Positions 24,611 through 33,750 are shown, counted from the stretch's first letter. The stretch: DNA of 43,385 nucleotides from Sulfurimonas sp. (GCF_023229105.1 NZ_JALNZY010000009.1:1-43385), one strand, 5' to 3'. The notes: generated by a model from the sequence alone, not told the origin. Program-made: numbers and translations.

Positions 24611-25922
24611 AGAGTTATTTAGACCGCTTCTTTTGGAGAGTAAAAAAAACTCAAAAGAGGAGATAAGAAAGAGTATTATCGGAATTCACAAGAGGCACTA
24701 TTTTGACTATACGGCTTCAGGGTTGGCATATAAAGCGGTTGAGTCGCGCATAGCAGAAGTTTTAAAAACTTATGCAAACACACACTCAAGAGAGGCTTCA
24801 ATGGCAGCAAAAACAGATTTTTTGTACAAGCAAGCGCGCAGACAGTTAAAAAGCTTGCTAAAGCTTGAGCTAGATTTTGCAATTTTACCAGCAGGTTGCG
24901 GGGCAACGGCAGCCATTAAGAAGTTTCAGGAGATTTTAGGAATATATATTCCGCCTGCAACTCGTAAAAGATTTAAAATTCAAAGTCAGAGCTCATCACG
25001 CCCGCTTGTTATTGTAGGACCTTATGAGCACCACTCAAACGAGGTAAGTTATCGCGAAGCGTTATGCGATACAGTGCGTATCGGGATTAATAGTGAAGGA
25101 ATGATTGACCTAGAGCAGCTCGAAGATGTTTTAAAAACAAGTAAGCACACGGAAAAAATAGGTGCTTTTTGCATAGCCTCCAATGTTACAGGAATTATTA
25201 CTCCGTATGAGAAAATCTCTAAATTACTACGTAAATATGGAGCAATTGTCTGTTTTGATGCTGCCGCCTCATCTCCATATATGAATGTTCCATCCTCTTT
25301 TTACGATGTAATGTTTTTGTCTCCGCATAAGCTTATAGGAGGTCCCGGTTCATGTGGGCTTTTGGTAATAAGAAAAGCTCTGATTGATGAGAGTATTGCA
25401 CCTACATTTGCAGGCGGCGGAACTGTTGAATATGTAGATAGAAACAACCATCTTTTTATTGATGAAAAAGAGGCTCGTGAGGATGCCGGAACTTCCCCTA
25501 TTTTACAGCTGATTCGTGCTGCACTTGCTTATCAGCTTCGCAATGAGATAGGTTTTACTTGGATTAAAAAAGAGAAGAATGAGCTGATGAAGTATCTTAT
25601 TAAGGGGCTTTTAGAGATACCTGGGTGTACGATTTACGGAAGTCTAAATGAGGAGAACATCGGGATAGTCTCTTTTAATATAGAGAAGGTAGATCCGTAT
25701 CAGCTCTGCTCTTATATGTCAAGCAAAAATGGTCTGCAGACTCGTGCTGGCTGCTCATGTGCAGGACCATACGGGCATGACCTTCTGGGACTTGATGATA
25801 ATCATAATCTTGATGAAAAACCGGGATGGCTTCGCATAAGTATTCATTTCTCACAGGAGATTAGTGATATTGACTACCTGCTTTGCGCCTTAAACAAAAG
25901 CATTTGCGAGATAAAAAATTAA
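24603..25922 (+). CDS. class V aminotransferase, cysteine desulfurase-like
   Basis: 439 residues from ATG 24603 (overlaps the reductase stop by eight bases). Fold-type I PLP enzyme: EHHSN (142-146), FDAAASSPY with D219, PLP lysine K243 in SPHKLIGGPGS, and a cysteine-rich loop RAGCSCAGPYG (C384, C386) at the site of the SufS catalytic cysteine. An insertion at 112-135 (IYIPPATRKRFK) and the N-terminal FDYTASGLAYKAVE set it apart from plain SufS/IscS. It may mobilise cysteine sulfur, or degrade a thiol intermediate. It ends the sulfate assimilation operon. Confidence 0.75.
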   Translation: MSKELFRPLLLESKKNSKEEIRKSIIGIHKRHYFDYTASGLAYKAVESRIAEVLKTYANTHSREASMAAKTDFLYKQARRQLKSLLKLELDFAILPAGCGATAAIKKFQEILGIYIPPATRKRFKIQSQSSSRPLVIVGPYEHHSNEVSYREALCDTVRIGINSEGMIDLEQLEDVLKTSKHTEKIGAFCIASNVTGIITPYEKISKLLRKYGAIVCFDAAASSPYMNVPSSFYDVMFLSPHKLIGGPGSCGLLVIRKALIDESIAPTFAGGGTVEYVDRNNHLFIDEKEAREDAGTSPILQLIRAALAYQLRNEIGFTWIKKEKNELMKYLIKGLLEIPGCTIYGSLNEENIGIVSFNIEKVDPYQLCSYMSSKNGLQTRAGCSCAGPYGHDLLGLDDNHNLDEKPGWLRISIHFSQEISDIDYLLCALNKSICEIKN

Positions 25923-25980
25923 GAGCTATTGAATATTTACAATAGTACAATTTAACAAAAGCTTATCTAAGGCACACAAA

Positions 25981-26604
25981 ATGGTTTACGAATTATCAAA
26001 CCCCGTTACAAAAACGTTGATTACGCACTTAAGAGAGCAAAAGAGTGATGCAATTCGTTTTAGACATACAGTTGCAGAGCTTACAAAGCAGCTTGTTTAT
26101 GAAGCACTAAAAGAGTCCCCCTTAATCCAAAGGAGTATAAAAACTTGGCAAGGTGAACAAAGTTTTGGCGCTATTGATGAAAAAAATATAATCGTAGCAA
26201 CGGTTTTGCGAGCAGGTATGCCTATGCTGCAGAGCGCTATAGAACTTCTGAGCGATGCTGCGGCAGGATTTTTGGCGATTAAAAGAGATGAGATTACACA
26301 TAAGAGCGTTTTGTATTATGACAGACTTCCAGATTGCAGAGGTAAAACTATACTTTTGGTTGACCCAATGGTCGCAACAGGCGGGTCAATGTGTGATGCT
26401 ATAGAGCTTATTAAGGGCAGAAATCCTAAGAAAATAATTGCGCTAAATATTATCGGCTCGCCTGAGGGATTAGAGAGAGTAAGCAAGGCATATCCAGAGG
26501 TGGATATTTTTATTTCGCAAATTGATGAGCGACTAAATAGTGATAAGTTTATAATACCGGGGCTTGGAGATGCGGGTGACCGCTCTTACAATACCCCGGA
26601 ATAG
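25981..26604 (+). CDS. upp: uracil phosphoribosyltransferase
   Basis: 207 residues, cytoplasmic salvage enzyme converting uracil and PRPP to UMP. The PRPP site LLVDPMVATGGSMCDAI, VLRAGMPML (about 78-86), YDRLPD and the uracil-binding C-terminus GLGDAGDRSYNTPE are all present. Length is usual for the family. It lies 58 bases after the cysteine desulfurase-like gene and eight bases before the following methyltransferase gene, so is probably co-transcribed with the latter. Confidence 0.95.
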   Translation: MVYELSNPVTKTLITHLREQKSDAIRFRHTVAELTKQLVYEALKESPLIQRSIKTWQGEQSFGAIDEKNIIVATVLRAGMPMLQSAIELLSDAAAGFLAIKRDEITHKSVLYYDRLPDCRGKTILLVDPMVATGGSMCDAIELIKGRNPKKIIALNIIGSPEGLERVSKAYPEVDIFISQIDERLNSDKFIIPGLGDAGDRSYNTPE

Positions 26605-26611
26605 CCCTTTG

Positions 26612-27496
26612 ATGAGAATTGAATTAAGAGATAAAACTTCAAGAGAGATACTTGAGTGCTTTGAGAATTTGCGTGTAAAAGATGGTGAAGTTGTAGAAGT
26701 GGAAATTTTGGAGTCTGATATAGAGAGAATAGGCTTTAAAACTTTTGTTGACTTGGCGCAACTCTTTTTTATGAAACTTTTAACTCCTGTAAAAAAAGAT
26801 GAAAGAACTACGATTTTAAGATTTCAAAAGCTGCATGTTAAAAACTCTTTTCATAAAAGTCAAGAAAAAGGCAGTGAAAAGTATGGGGTAGAGAGTGAGT
26901 TTTTTAGTATCGATAAAACAGCACAGTTTAGTTTTTTATACCACTATCAAAAAGCATTAGAGTTCATAGATATAAAAAGTAAAAAGAGGGTTCTAAATCT
27001 CGGTGTTAACAGCGGCGAGGAGTTTATGGTTATAAAAGAGATGCTTACGCAAAAAGAGTTTGAAGATATAGAATTTGTAGGCATCGACTACTCTGAGTCG
27101 GCGATAGAGTATGCGAAAAAAGAGTTTTTAGCGTATAAAAATGTGACGTTTTTTTGCCATGACATAAATAGACTTAAGGAGTTGAACTTAGGAAAATTTG
27201 ACCTTATCGTCTCCATTGGAACACTTCAAAGCTCTAACATAGAGTTCAATGCTACTTTTATGTCTATATATCAAAATTATTTACAAAACAGTGGGGCGAT
27301 TATACTCGGTTTTCCAAACTGCAGATGGATAGACAAAGAGATGCTCTACGGTGCAAAAGCCCCAAACTACAGCTTTAGTGAGCTTAGTTTGGTTTTAAAA
27401 GATATACACTTTTGTAAGAAGTATCTGCAACAAAAGAGGTATAGAGTGGTCGTGACGGGTAAGGATTATCTCTTTTTAAGCGCTAGAAAAATATAA
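26612..27496 (+). CDS. SAM-dependent methyltransferase with an unrecognised N-terminal domain
   Basis: 294 residues from ATG 26612; a longer frame starting inside upp (26564) is unlikely. Residues 125-235 form a class I methyltransferase core: motif I VLNLGVNSGEE, acidic loop FVGIDYSESAIEYAKK, CHDINR and FDLIVSIGTLQSS. The first 120 residues (RIELRDKTSREILECFENLRVKDG...) are not recognised and may bind substrate. C-terminal residues include YRVVVTGKDYLFLSARKI. Substrate unknown. Confidence 0.7.
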   Translation: MRIELRDKTSREILECFENLRVKDGEVVEVEILESDIERIGFKTFVDLAQLFFMKLLTPVKKDERTTILRFQKLHVKNSFHKSQEKGSEKYGVESEFFSIDKTAQFSFLYHYQKALEFIDIKSKKRVLNLGVNSGEEFMVIKEMLTQKEFEDIEFVGIDYSESAIEYAKKEFLAYKNVTFFCHDINRLKELNLGKFDLIVSIGTLQSSNIEFNATFMSIYQNYLQNSGAIILGFPNCRWIDKEMLYGAKAPNYSFSELSLVLKDIHFCKKYLQQKRYRVVVTGKDYLFLSARKI

Positions 27497-27582
27497 GATG
27501 TTTAAATAATGAGTATAAATAATAAGGCTGATTTTTTTTATTTGGATATACTTTTTTATAAAAAAATTATGAGGACTTATAT

Positions 27583-28239
27583 ATGGATAATTATAGTCTG
27601 ATGCTAGGAAATGAACTGTTTCAAAAGAGCTATTTTAAAGCTCATGAAAAAGAGTTTTTGGAGCTTGCCGAAAAAGGTCAAACGCCAAAAGCTCTTTATA
27701 TAGGCTGTTCAGATTCAAGAGTCATACCCGATTTGATGACAAACAGTGCTCCGGGCGATTTGTTTGTTGTTAGAAACATCGGCAACTTTGTTGCACCCTA
27801 CAAACCCGATGAAGATTTTCACTCTACTGCTTCTGCTATAGAGTATGCCGTAACTATCTTAGAGGTACAAAATATCATTGTTTGCGGACACACAGATTGT
27901 GGAGCGATAAAGGCTTTACACAATAAAATATGCGAGCATAACCCTGAGCTGGTTCATACCAAAACATGGCTAACACTTGGAGAGCGTGCGAAATCTCAAG
28001 CACTTTTAGCTCTTGGACTCAGAGCTGATAAAGATGCTTTGTATCGTCTTACCGAAAAACTCTCGGTTATTTCTCAATTAGAAAATCTTTTGACATATCC
28101 GTCTGTAAAAAAAAGAGTCGATAGCGGCGAAATTGCAATTCATGGTTGGATTTATGATATTGAAAGCGGAGAGATAGAGTATTACGACCCAGAGATTTCA
28201 CAGTTTGTTGCGCTTAGCGCATTAAAAAACAGGGATTAA
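27583..28239 (+). CDS. beta-class carbonic anhydrase
   Basis: 218 residues. Zinc ligands and catalytic pair are visible: C42, D44 and R46 in GCSDSRV, H103 and C106 in CGHTDCGAIK. No signal peptide, so cytoplasmic; it interconverts CO2 and bicarbonate. In an autotroph this would supply carboxylases. It is preceded by an AT-rich region and a GAGGA ribosome-binding site. It ends with a four-base convergent overlap with asnB. Confidence 0.95.
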   Translation: MDNYSLMLGNELFQKSYFKAHEKEFLELAEKGQTPKALYIGCSDSRVIPDLMTNSAPGDLFVVRNIGNFVAPYKPDEDFHSTASAIEYAVTILEVQNIIVCGHTDCGAIKALHNKICEHNPELVHTKTWLTLGERAKSQALLALGLRADKDALYRLTEKLSVISQLENLLTYPSVKKRVDSGEIAIHGWIYDIESGEIEYYDPEISQFVALSALKNRD

Positions 28240-30041
28240 AGAAGCCATTTTTTTATCCAGACACTCAGCACGTAAAGTCCCCAAACATGTTGTTTGAAGC
28301 CTCCTCTTGAGGCTTTTTGTATGTACTCCTCAAGCGCCTCTTTTTTAAACATGCCGCTCTGCTCATTAACCTCTTTTATCAACGCTATCTTTTTACTATT
28401 TACCAGATACTCCATGTAGGGATTTGAGAACCCTTTTTTCTTACGCGAGAGTATCTTCTCATCTAGGAACGGTTTTAGAATTTTTTTCAAAAGTGCCTTG
28501 CTAGCACCATCTTCATAGCGTAGTTTCGGGTCAATAGTAAAAACAGCAGAGGCAAGTTTATGGTCTAAAAAAGGTGTGCGTGCTTCAAGAGAGTGCGCCA
28601 TACTTACACGGTCAAGTTTTGTTAAAAAATGCTCCGCCTGAAAAAGATTCAGGTCTATGTAGCTGTACCAGATGCTCTCATCTTGATGCAAAGAGTTCTC
28701 AAATCTCTCTCTGTAGCTCTTGAGATATTTCAGCGATTCGTTGTCTCGTATGTTTCTTCTCATTAGAGCATTTTTTTGAAGGTCGCTAAAACTCTCTCCT
28801 ATAGTTCGAAACAGCAGAGTGCTATCAAAAACTCTTTTGTATCTCTCCCACTCTCTGTTCATGGAGAAATTTGCGTGAAAATAGTTTTTTAGCCAGTTTT
28901 TGTTTTTCAGCTTTGAAGCACTCTGCACATCAAGATACTCAAAATATTGTTTGTAACCCAAAAACAGTTCATCACTTCCCTCTCCGCTTAAAACGACTCT
29001 GATACCATCTTGTTTAATCCTCTCAAACAGCAGGTAAAGAGGAACTGCGGCAGGGTCATTTAGAGGCTCATCCATTGCCTCAAAAACTTTTTCGCTTGAG
29101 AGCATAAAATCATTTTGTGAGATAATTATTTCTTGGTTTTTAAGTCCCAAAAGCGCTGCACTCTCTTTTGCATCAGCTCTCTCGTCATACTTTGCAAACT
29201 CTTTATAACCTAAAGTATATGTTTGCAAATTTACTCCTTGTTTGAGAGCATAAGCATTTATGGCAGCACTATCAATTCCGCCTGAGAGCAGTGAAGCCAT
29301 CGGCGCATCAGAGTGAAGTCTGAGTTTTATAGACTCTTCAAGGAGATTTTCCAGCATATAAATTGCTTCATCCCTATCTGTAATGAGGTTTGGCTTTGCA
29401 TCTAGCAGGTCAAAATATCTTTTGACTTCGATATGCCCATCTTTGAAAGTAAGATACTCTCCGGCTGCGAGTTTTTTGATGTTTTTAAAAAAGGTAAAGG
29501 GCGGAGTCGGAGCCAAAAAAGAGAGATAACTAAGAAGTGCTTCCTCGTCCATCTCAATTTTTTGCAAAAACGGCACAAGGGCTTTTATCTCGGAGGCAAA
29601 AATAAAAGCTTTGTCATGCATATAAAAGAGCGGCTTTTTTCCAAGTCTGTCGCGAAAAAGATACAGTGTGCCATCATCTAACAAAGCTATAACAAACATA
29701 CCGCGTAAGTGTGTTATAAACTCCACTCCCCACTTCAAGTAAGCGGCAATTATGACTTCGCCCTCGCTTTGTGTTTTAAAAATAAACTCACTCTTTAGCT
29801 CTTCTCTTAACTCTTTGAAGTTATAAATTTCTCCGTTAAATGAGAGCAAAAGTTTCTCATGTAGAAGCGGTTGGTTTGAGCGGGAGTGAGTGTCTGTTAT
29901 ACTTAATCTATGATGTGCAAAAAAAAGATTTTCTCTTTGCACCACTCCGCAGAAATCAGGACCTCTGTGAGTTAAAAGCGAGAGCGCTTTTTTTGCTTTG
30001 CTCTCATTATACTCGCCTAAGATACCAAAAACGGCGCACAC
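28236..30041 (-). CDS. asnB: asparagine synthetase (glutamine-hydrolysing)
   Basis: 601 residues. The start codon GTG at 30041 overlaps the last base of the upstream stop; removal of Met exposes the catalytic Cys2 (MCAVFGILGE) of the Ntn-type glutaminase domain. HRGPD (25-29) and SFNGEIYN (67-74) complete that domain. The synthetase domain has PP-loop LLSGGIDSAA (SGGIDS 253-258) and ARTPFLDHKLA. It makes asparagine from aspartate, glutamine and ATP. It is coupled to an upstream methyltransferase gene, so the enzyme may instead amidate a surface carbohydrate-type substrate, as some paralogues do. Confidence 0.9.
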   Translation of the reverse strand: MCAVFGILGEYNESKAKKALSLLTHRGPDFCGVVQRENLFFAHHRLSITDTHSRSNQPLLHEKLLLSFNGEIYNFKELREELKSEFIFKTQSEGEVIIAAYLKWGVEFITHLRGMFVIALLDDGTLYLFRDRLGKKPLFYMHDKAFIFASEIKALVPFLQKIEMDEEALLSYLSFLAPTPPFTFFKNIKKLAAGEYLTFKDGHIEVKRYFDLLDAKPNLITDRDEAIYMLENLLEESIKLRLHSDAPMASLLSGGIDSAAINAYALKQGVNLQTYTLGYKEFAKYDERADAKESAALLGLKNQEIIISQNDFMLSSEKVFEAMDEPLNDPAAVPLYLLFERIKQDGIRVVLSGEGSDELFLGYKQYFEYLDVQSASKLKNKNWLKNYFHANFSMNREWERYKRVFDSTLLFRTIGESFSDLQKNALMRRNIRDNESLKYLKSYRERFENSLHQDESIWYSYIDLNLFQAEHFLTKLDRVSMAHSLEARTPFLDHKLASAVFTIDPKLRYEDGASKALLKKILKPFLDEKILSRKKKGFSNPYMEYLVNSKKIALIKEVNEQSGMFKKEALEEYIQKASRGGFKQHVWGLYVLSVWIKKWLL

Positions 30042-30640
30042 TATAGAGATTCTTCACTGTTTTTTATAAATAGAACTGTTATATCGTCTTGCATGTAGTC
30101 ATCTTTCATTATTAGGGCTGATGCCCCCAAATCATTTGCAATCTGCTCTATTTGCGCAGTTGTCATGTAGTTATAGGTTTCACTGATTGTATCTCCGTGA
30201 AGAACATTAAAGATAAACCCTATTTGAGAGGCAGCATAGCAATTTCGTATGAAAAGATGTGTTTCAAACTCCTCAAGCACATTCATGGCACCGCTGCAAA
30301 TATAGTAATCAGCCGAGGGGAGTTTGTCTTTGCAGATGTCGGCAACAACTATCTCACAACCTGTGTTTTCGCTTGCTATAGAGTACATATCTACTAAAGA
30401 ATCTATACCGACATAGTTTTTAGGCGCTTTTTTCTTCTTTAACATATAGGTGTACAAATCGCCAAACCCACACCCTGCATCTGCTATGGTGTATAAGTTT
30501 ATATTTTGCGGCAGCATCTCTAGGATAACATCAAACCTGATTTTTTGAGACTCCTTTGAGTGCCAATTTACACCTCTAGCGGTGATGCCGTACTTATCTA
30601 TGGCAGAGGAGTAAAATTTTTGGCTGTCAATGCGTGGCAT
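30041..30640 (-). CDS. SAM-dependent methyltransferase coupled to asnB
   Basis: 199 residues. Class I fold with motif I IADAGCGFGDLY (about residue 53), the acidic strand end YVGIDSLVDMYSIA, VVADICKD, and a late YICSGAMNVLEEFETH. No signal peptide or membrane segment. The stop TAG shares its G with the GTG start of asnB, giving tight coupling. Substrate unknown. The start at 30640 (MPRIDSQKFYSSAIDKYG) matches the typical start of this small methyltransferase group. Confidence 0.75.
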   Translation of the reverse strand: MPRIDSQKFYSSAIDKYGITARGVNWHSKESQKIRFDVILEMLPQNINLYTIADAGCGFGDLYTYMLKKKKAPKNYVGIDSLVDMYSIASENTGCEIVVADICKDKLPSADYYICSGAMNVLEEFETHLFIRNCYAASQIGFIFNVLHGDTISETYNYMTTAQIEQIANDLGASALIMKDDYMQDDITVLFIKNSEESL

Positions 30641-30776
30641 GTTGTAAAATTAAAAAAGAGGTCATTGTTTGTTTTTTCCAAAAAAATAGATTTAATTTTT
30701 AAATTATAGTATAAAATATATTTAGATTGCTTTTTTATTATGTTAGAATGTTGACAATATGTTATAAGGAATTGTT

Positions 30777-31730
30777 ATGAGTCATATGTATAACCTCGCT
30801 ATTATAGGTGCCGGTCCGGCTGGAATTGCTACTGCTGTTGAGAGCTATCTGCAGGGGATAAGAGATATTGTTTTACTGGAAAAAGATCAAAACCATAACT
30901 CAACGATACGCAAATACTACAAAGAGAACAAAAGAGTAGATAAGGATTGGAAGGGTCAAAAAATTGAACTTGATGGCAGAATCTACTTTGTTGATGGAAC
31001 AAAAGAGACAACGCTGGATTTTTTTGACGAGATTATAGCGCATCACTCCGTAAAGCTTCAAACACATGTTGAGGTTCAAAGTATAGTTAAAAAAGATGGA
31101 TATTTTGAAGTTTTTATGGCAGGACAGAGCATAACTGCAAAGTATGTGGTTGTTACTATTGGAAGAATGGGAAAACCGAATAAGCCGGATTATAAGATTC
31201 CATTGGAGATTAAAAAAAGAGTGGGTTATACCCTAGATGATTGCAGCGGCGGCGAAAAGATTTTAGTAGTAGGCGGTGGCGATAGCGCAATCGAGTATGC
31301 GATTGATTTAAGCGTAGCCAATGAAGTGGCAATTTGCTACAGAAGAGAGACGTTTAGACGCGCAAATCCTACAAATCAAAGAGATATTGCAAATGCCATT
31401 ATGCACAAAGAGGTTGAGCCGATTTTAGGGGTTGATATAGAGTCGCTTGAGGCAGAGGAGGGCAAAGTAAAAGTGATTTTTAACGAGATAGAGCCTTGCA
31501 TTTACGATAGGGTAATCTATGCAATAGGTGGGACGACTCCGAGTGCATTTTTAGCAAATTCCGGTATAAACGAGCAAGACGGCAAGCCTGTACATGATGA
31601 GAATTATGAGACAAATATAAAGGGTCTTTTTGTCGCTGGAGATATCACGCAAGAGAGCGGCGGGAGTATTGCTCTTGGTTTAAATCATGGCTATGCCATC
31701 GCTTGCCACATTCAGGAAAAGGAAGAGTAA
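30777..31730 (+). CDS. fqrB: FqrB-like flavodoxin:quinone reductase (NAD(P)H-dependent flavoprotein)
   Basis: 317 residues. FAD-binding IGAGPAGIATAVE at the N-terminus, NAD(P)-binding VVGGGDSAIEYA in the middle, and GLFVAGDI plus IALGLNHGYAIA at the end. There is no CxxC, so it is not a classical thioredoxin reductase. The KRVDKDWKGQKIEL and IGRMGKPNKPDYKIP segments resemble Helicobacter HP1164 and Campylobacter Cj0559 FqrB, which move electrons between flavodoxin and quinone or NADP. A YpdA-type reductase is the alternative. Monocistronic, divergent from the methyltransferase-asnB pair, AAGGA ribosome-binding site. Confidence 0.75.
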   Translation: MSHMYNLAIIGAGPAGIATAVESYLQGIRDIVLLEKDQNHNSTIRKYYKENKRVDKDWKGQKIELDGRIYFVDGTKETTLDFFDEIIAHHSVKLQTHVEVQSIVKKDGYFEVFMAGQSITAKYVVVTIGRMGKPNKPDYKIPLEIKKRVGYTLDDCSGGEKILVVGGGDSAIEYAIDLSVANEVAICYRRETFRRANPTNQRDIANAIMHKEVEPILGVDIESLEAEEGKVKVIFNEIEPCIYDRVIYAIGGTTPSAFLANSGINEQDGKPVHDENYETNIKGLFVAGDITQESGGSIALGLNHGYAIACHIQEKEE

Positions 31731-31732
31731 GA

Positions 31733-31749
31733 TAGAGCTTTTGGCTCTA
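31733..31749. terminator. short hairpin between convergent fqrB-like and thioredoxin-like genes
   Basis: TAGAGC and GCTCTA (6-bp arms) enclose TTTTG in the 16-bp gap, overlapping the last bases of the thioredoxin-like gene. AGAG/CTCT outside the stem can extend the pairing with a bulge. No T tract follows, so it would be a weak bidirectional terminator. Confidence 0.35.
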
Positions 31750-32151
31750 CTCTAAAACGTTTAAAAGGTTTAAAAAATCTATTTTATTAGAAAATCCGAT
31801 ACTCTCGTGAGTTATCTTCTCCTTGTTCGGCTCCACAAAAAATGTAACTGGAACAACTGGAGCATAGAGATATTTTGGAAAATTTTCCTCTTGTCGGTTG
31901 ATGATAAGAGGGATATACTTTGATTTTATTTTATCATCAACATTTTTATCCATGAGCGTTTTTTTCTCAAATTTGCTACACCACGGGCAGTAGTTTGTAA
32001 TCATCAGAACCATAAGGTTTTTCTTCTCTTTTTTTGCTCTCTCAAGAGCCGTTTTGTAGTCCGTTTCATACGCCATCTCTTTGGCAAACTCTTTATATCC
32101 CTCAGCAAAAAGTATTAAGCTTAGCGTCATGACAATTACTAATTTTTTCAT
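31747..32151 (-). CDS. periplasmic thioredoxin-fold protein (CPWC)
   Basis: 134 residues: signal peptide about 1-16 (LVIVMTLSLILFA), then a thioredoxin_7/DUF255-like domain with YKTALERAKKEKKNLMVLM and the active site CPWC (C55, C58), followed by FEKKTLMDKNV, and the cis-Pro loop VPVTFFVEP. A thiol-disulfide enzyme of the periplasm, likely reducing rather than oxidising by motif type. It overlaps the upstream exported hypothetical by four bases and ends the topA-bioB gene chain. Confidence 0.8.
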   Translation of the reverse strand: MKKLVIVMTLSLILFAEGYKEFAKEMAYETDYKTALERAKKEKKNLMVLMITNYCPWCSKFEKKTLMDKNVDDKIKSKYIPLIINRQEENFPKYLYAPVVPVTFFVEPNKEKITHESIGFSNKIDFLNLLNVLE

Positions 32152-32591
32152 AAGTTGTCCTCCTTGTACTGCAGCGCAAAATTGTACAAAAGTTCTTGCG
32201 CATTATCTAGTAAGTCACTCTCTAACTCTTCCACAACTAAAATCCTACTGCTCATGTAGGAGATAACAAAAATATTTTCTTTTGTGTCGAGTCTTTTTGC
32301 ACTCTCTCCTAGCATCAACTCTATTTTTAGTGCAATCGTATCTCCCACTCCTATAAAGCCAACAAGAAATGCAAGCGACCTTGTAGAGAAGTTTTGAGTA
32401 TTTATCCCAAGCTCTGTAGATGTTTGTACAATCATATCAAGTAGGAGCTGTTTATATTTTTTATCAATTTTCTCACTGTTTAACTCTACTACGGGATAGT
32501 AGCTTTTTACACCGCTTAGTTCAAAGGGTGTTTGTGCATTTACAAACATAGCAAATAGCGATAAAAATATAAACACTTTAGTGAATTTCAT
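32148..32591 (-). CDS. exported hypothetical protein
   Basis: 147 residues with a clear signal peptide (FIFLSLFAMFVNA, cleavage about residue 19). The mature part has PFELSGVKSYYPVVELNSEKIDK and ISYMSSRILVVEELESDLL; no cysteine and no family I recognise. It starts 14 bases inside the end of the antiporter gene and overlaps the thioredoxin-like gene by four bases, so the two exported proteins are probably made together. Confidence 0.65.
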   Translation of the reverse strand: MKFTKVFIFLSLFAMFVNAQTPFELSGVKSYYPVVELNSEKIDKKYKQLLLDMIVQTSTELGINTQNFSTRSLAFLVGFIGVGDTIALKIELMLGESAKRLDTKENIFVISYMSSRILVVEELESDLLDNAQELLYNFALQYKEDNL

Positions 32592-33750
32592 TTTTGATTC
32601 CTATTTTCTTTATTTTGTAGTTATTTATAAGTTTAATAATAATCATGATAGAAATTGCTTGAAAAAGTGAAGCTAAAATAAGTGCATAGTAGTGAAGTTC
32701 ATCTATACTGTTTGCATTATAAGCAAGGGTTGCCATAGCGATGAGTAGTGTTAGCGGCATGGAGTGGGAAAGCCCCATAAGCAAGGAGTCTATAAGCTTT
32801 AACTCTTTTATAAACACAAGAGATGCCACAACTCTCATAAGCGTCATTGCGAGTGTGATAAAGAGTGCTTTTTGTATAAGCCCATCCACAAAGAGCATCT
32901 CAAGGTTAAAAGAACTTCCTATATGGATAAAAAATATAGGCACTAAAAACCCAAAACCAAAGGAGGCGAGTTTTTCGGGCAGTTCATGTTTATGCTCAAA
33001 AAAAGTAGGAATAAATATTCCCGCTAAAAACGCGCCAAAGGCAAGCTCTAGATGCAAGTAGAGCATAGCACCTACAAGAAGAAAAAATATCCCCATGGAG
33101 AGCCTGATATCTTGCTCTTTGTTGTCATCATGAGGCATAAGAGATGTTGATACCTCCGGAAACCACCAAAAAAGAAGCTCCATTGCACGAAATAGCAAAA
33201 ACATAAATAGCAAAAATAGCACAAGCGCAAATATTGTCTTAACAAGTCCCATCCCCAGGCCTGATTGCAGCGCTGCCGAGGTTAGGGTTAAAAAGCCGAT
33301 GCTTACTATCTCGCCTATTGCTCCTGCTGTCATTGAGAGCGAGAGCCATGGAGTTTTGCCGTACTCTTTTGAGAGCGTTGCGATAAGCCCCACAGAGATA
33401 AGCGGCATAAGTACCATAAATATCTTTCCAAGGTTAAGGTAGAGGGAGAGGGCAATAGAAAATGCGTATAAGATAACAAGATAGAGAATGATTTTATTTA
33501 TTAACTGTTTTGGCGTTTTGAGAGTGTTTTTTAGATTTATCTCAGTTCCGGCGATAAACATTAGATATAAAAATCCAAGTTCTGCCACTATTTTAAAAAG
33601 GTGCTCCTCATGTAAAAAGCCGGCATAAGCGAAAACAGCTCCAAAGATAATCTCAATCGGGGTAGTTGGAAGTTTTAAAAGCTTCGCAAAAAAAGGCGAA
33701 AATATGATTATAAGAGAAATAGTTACTACTAGTATGACATTTTCATTCAT
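32578..33750 (-). CDS. CPA2-type cation:proton antiporter
   Basis: 390 residues with about 12 membrane helices. The early helices contain FAKLLKLPTTPIEIIFGAVFAYAG and GFLYLMFIAGTEINLK, as in KefB/NapA-like Na+/H+ or K+/H+ exchangers, and later HLELAFGAFLAGIFIP. No RCK/TrkA-N domain is attached. The gene begins four bases after the bioB stop. Ion specificity cannot be read from sequence alone. Confidence 0.85.
   Translation of the reverse strand: MNENVILVVTISLIIIFSPFFAKLLKLPTTPIEIIFGAVFAYAGFLHEEHLFKIVAELGFLYLMFIAGTEINLKNTLKTPKQLINKIILYLVILYAFSIALSLYLNLGKIFMVLMPLISVGLIATLSKEYGKTPWLSLSMTAGAIGEIVSIGFLTLTSAALQSGLGMGLVKTIFALVLFLLFMFLLFRAMELLFWWFPEVSTSLMPHDDNKEQDIRLSMGIFFLLVGAMLYLHLELAFGAFLAGIFIPTFFEHKHELPEKLASFGFGFLVPIFFIHIGSSFNLEMLFVDGLIQKALFITLAMTLMRVVASLVFIKELKLIDSLLMGLSHSMPLTLLIAMATLAYNANSIDELHYYALILASLFQAISIMIIIKLINNYKIKKIGIKNEIH

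Noticed and set aside
25923..25947. CTATTG ... CAATAG hairpin after the desulfurase gene
   Set aside because: Only a six-base AT-rich stem with no T tract; too weak to call a terminator.
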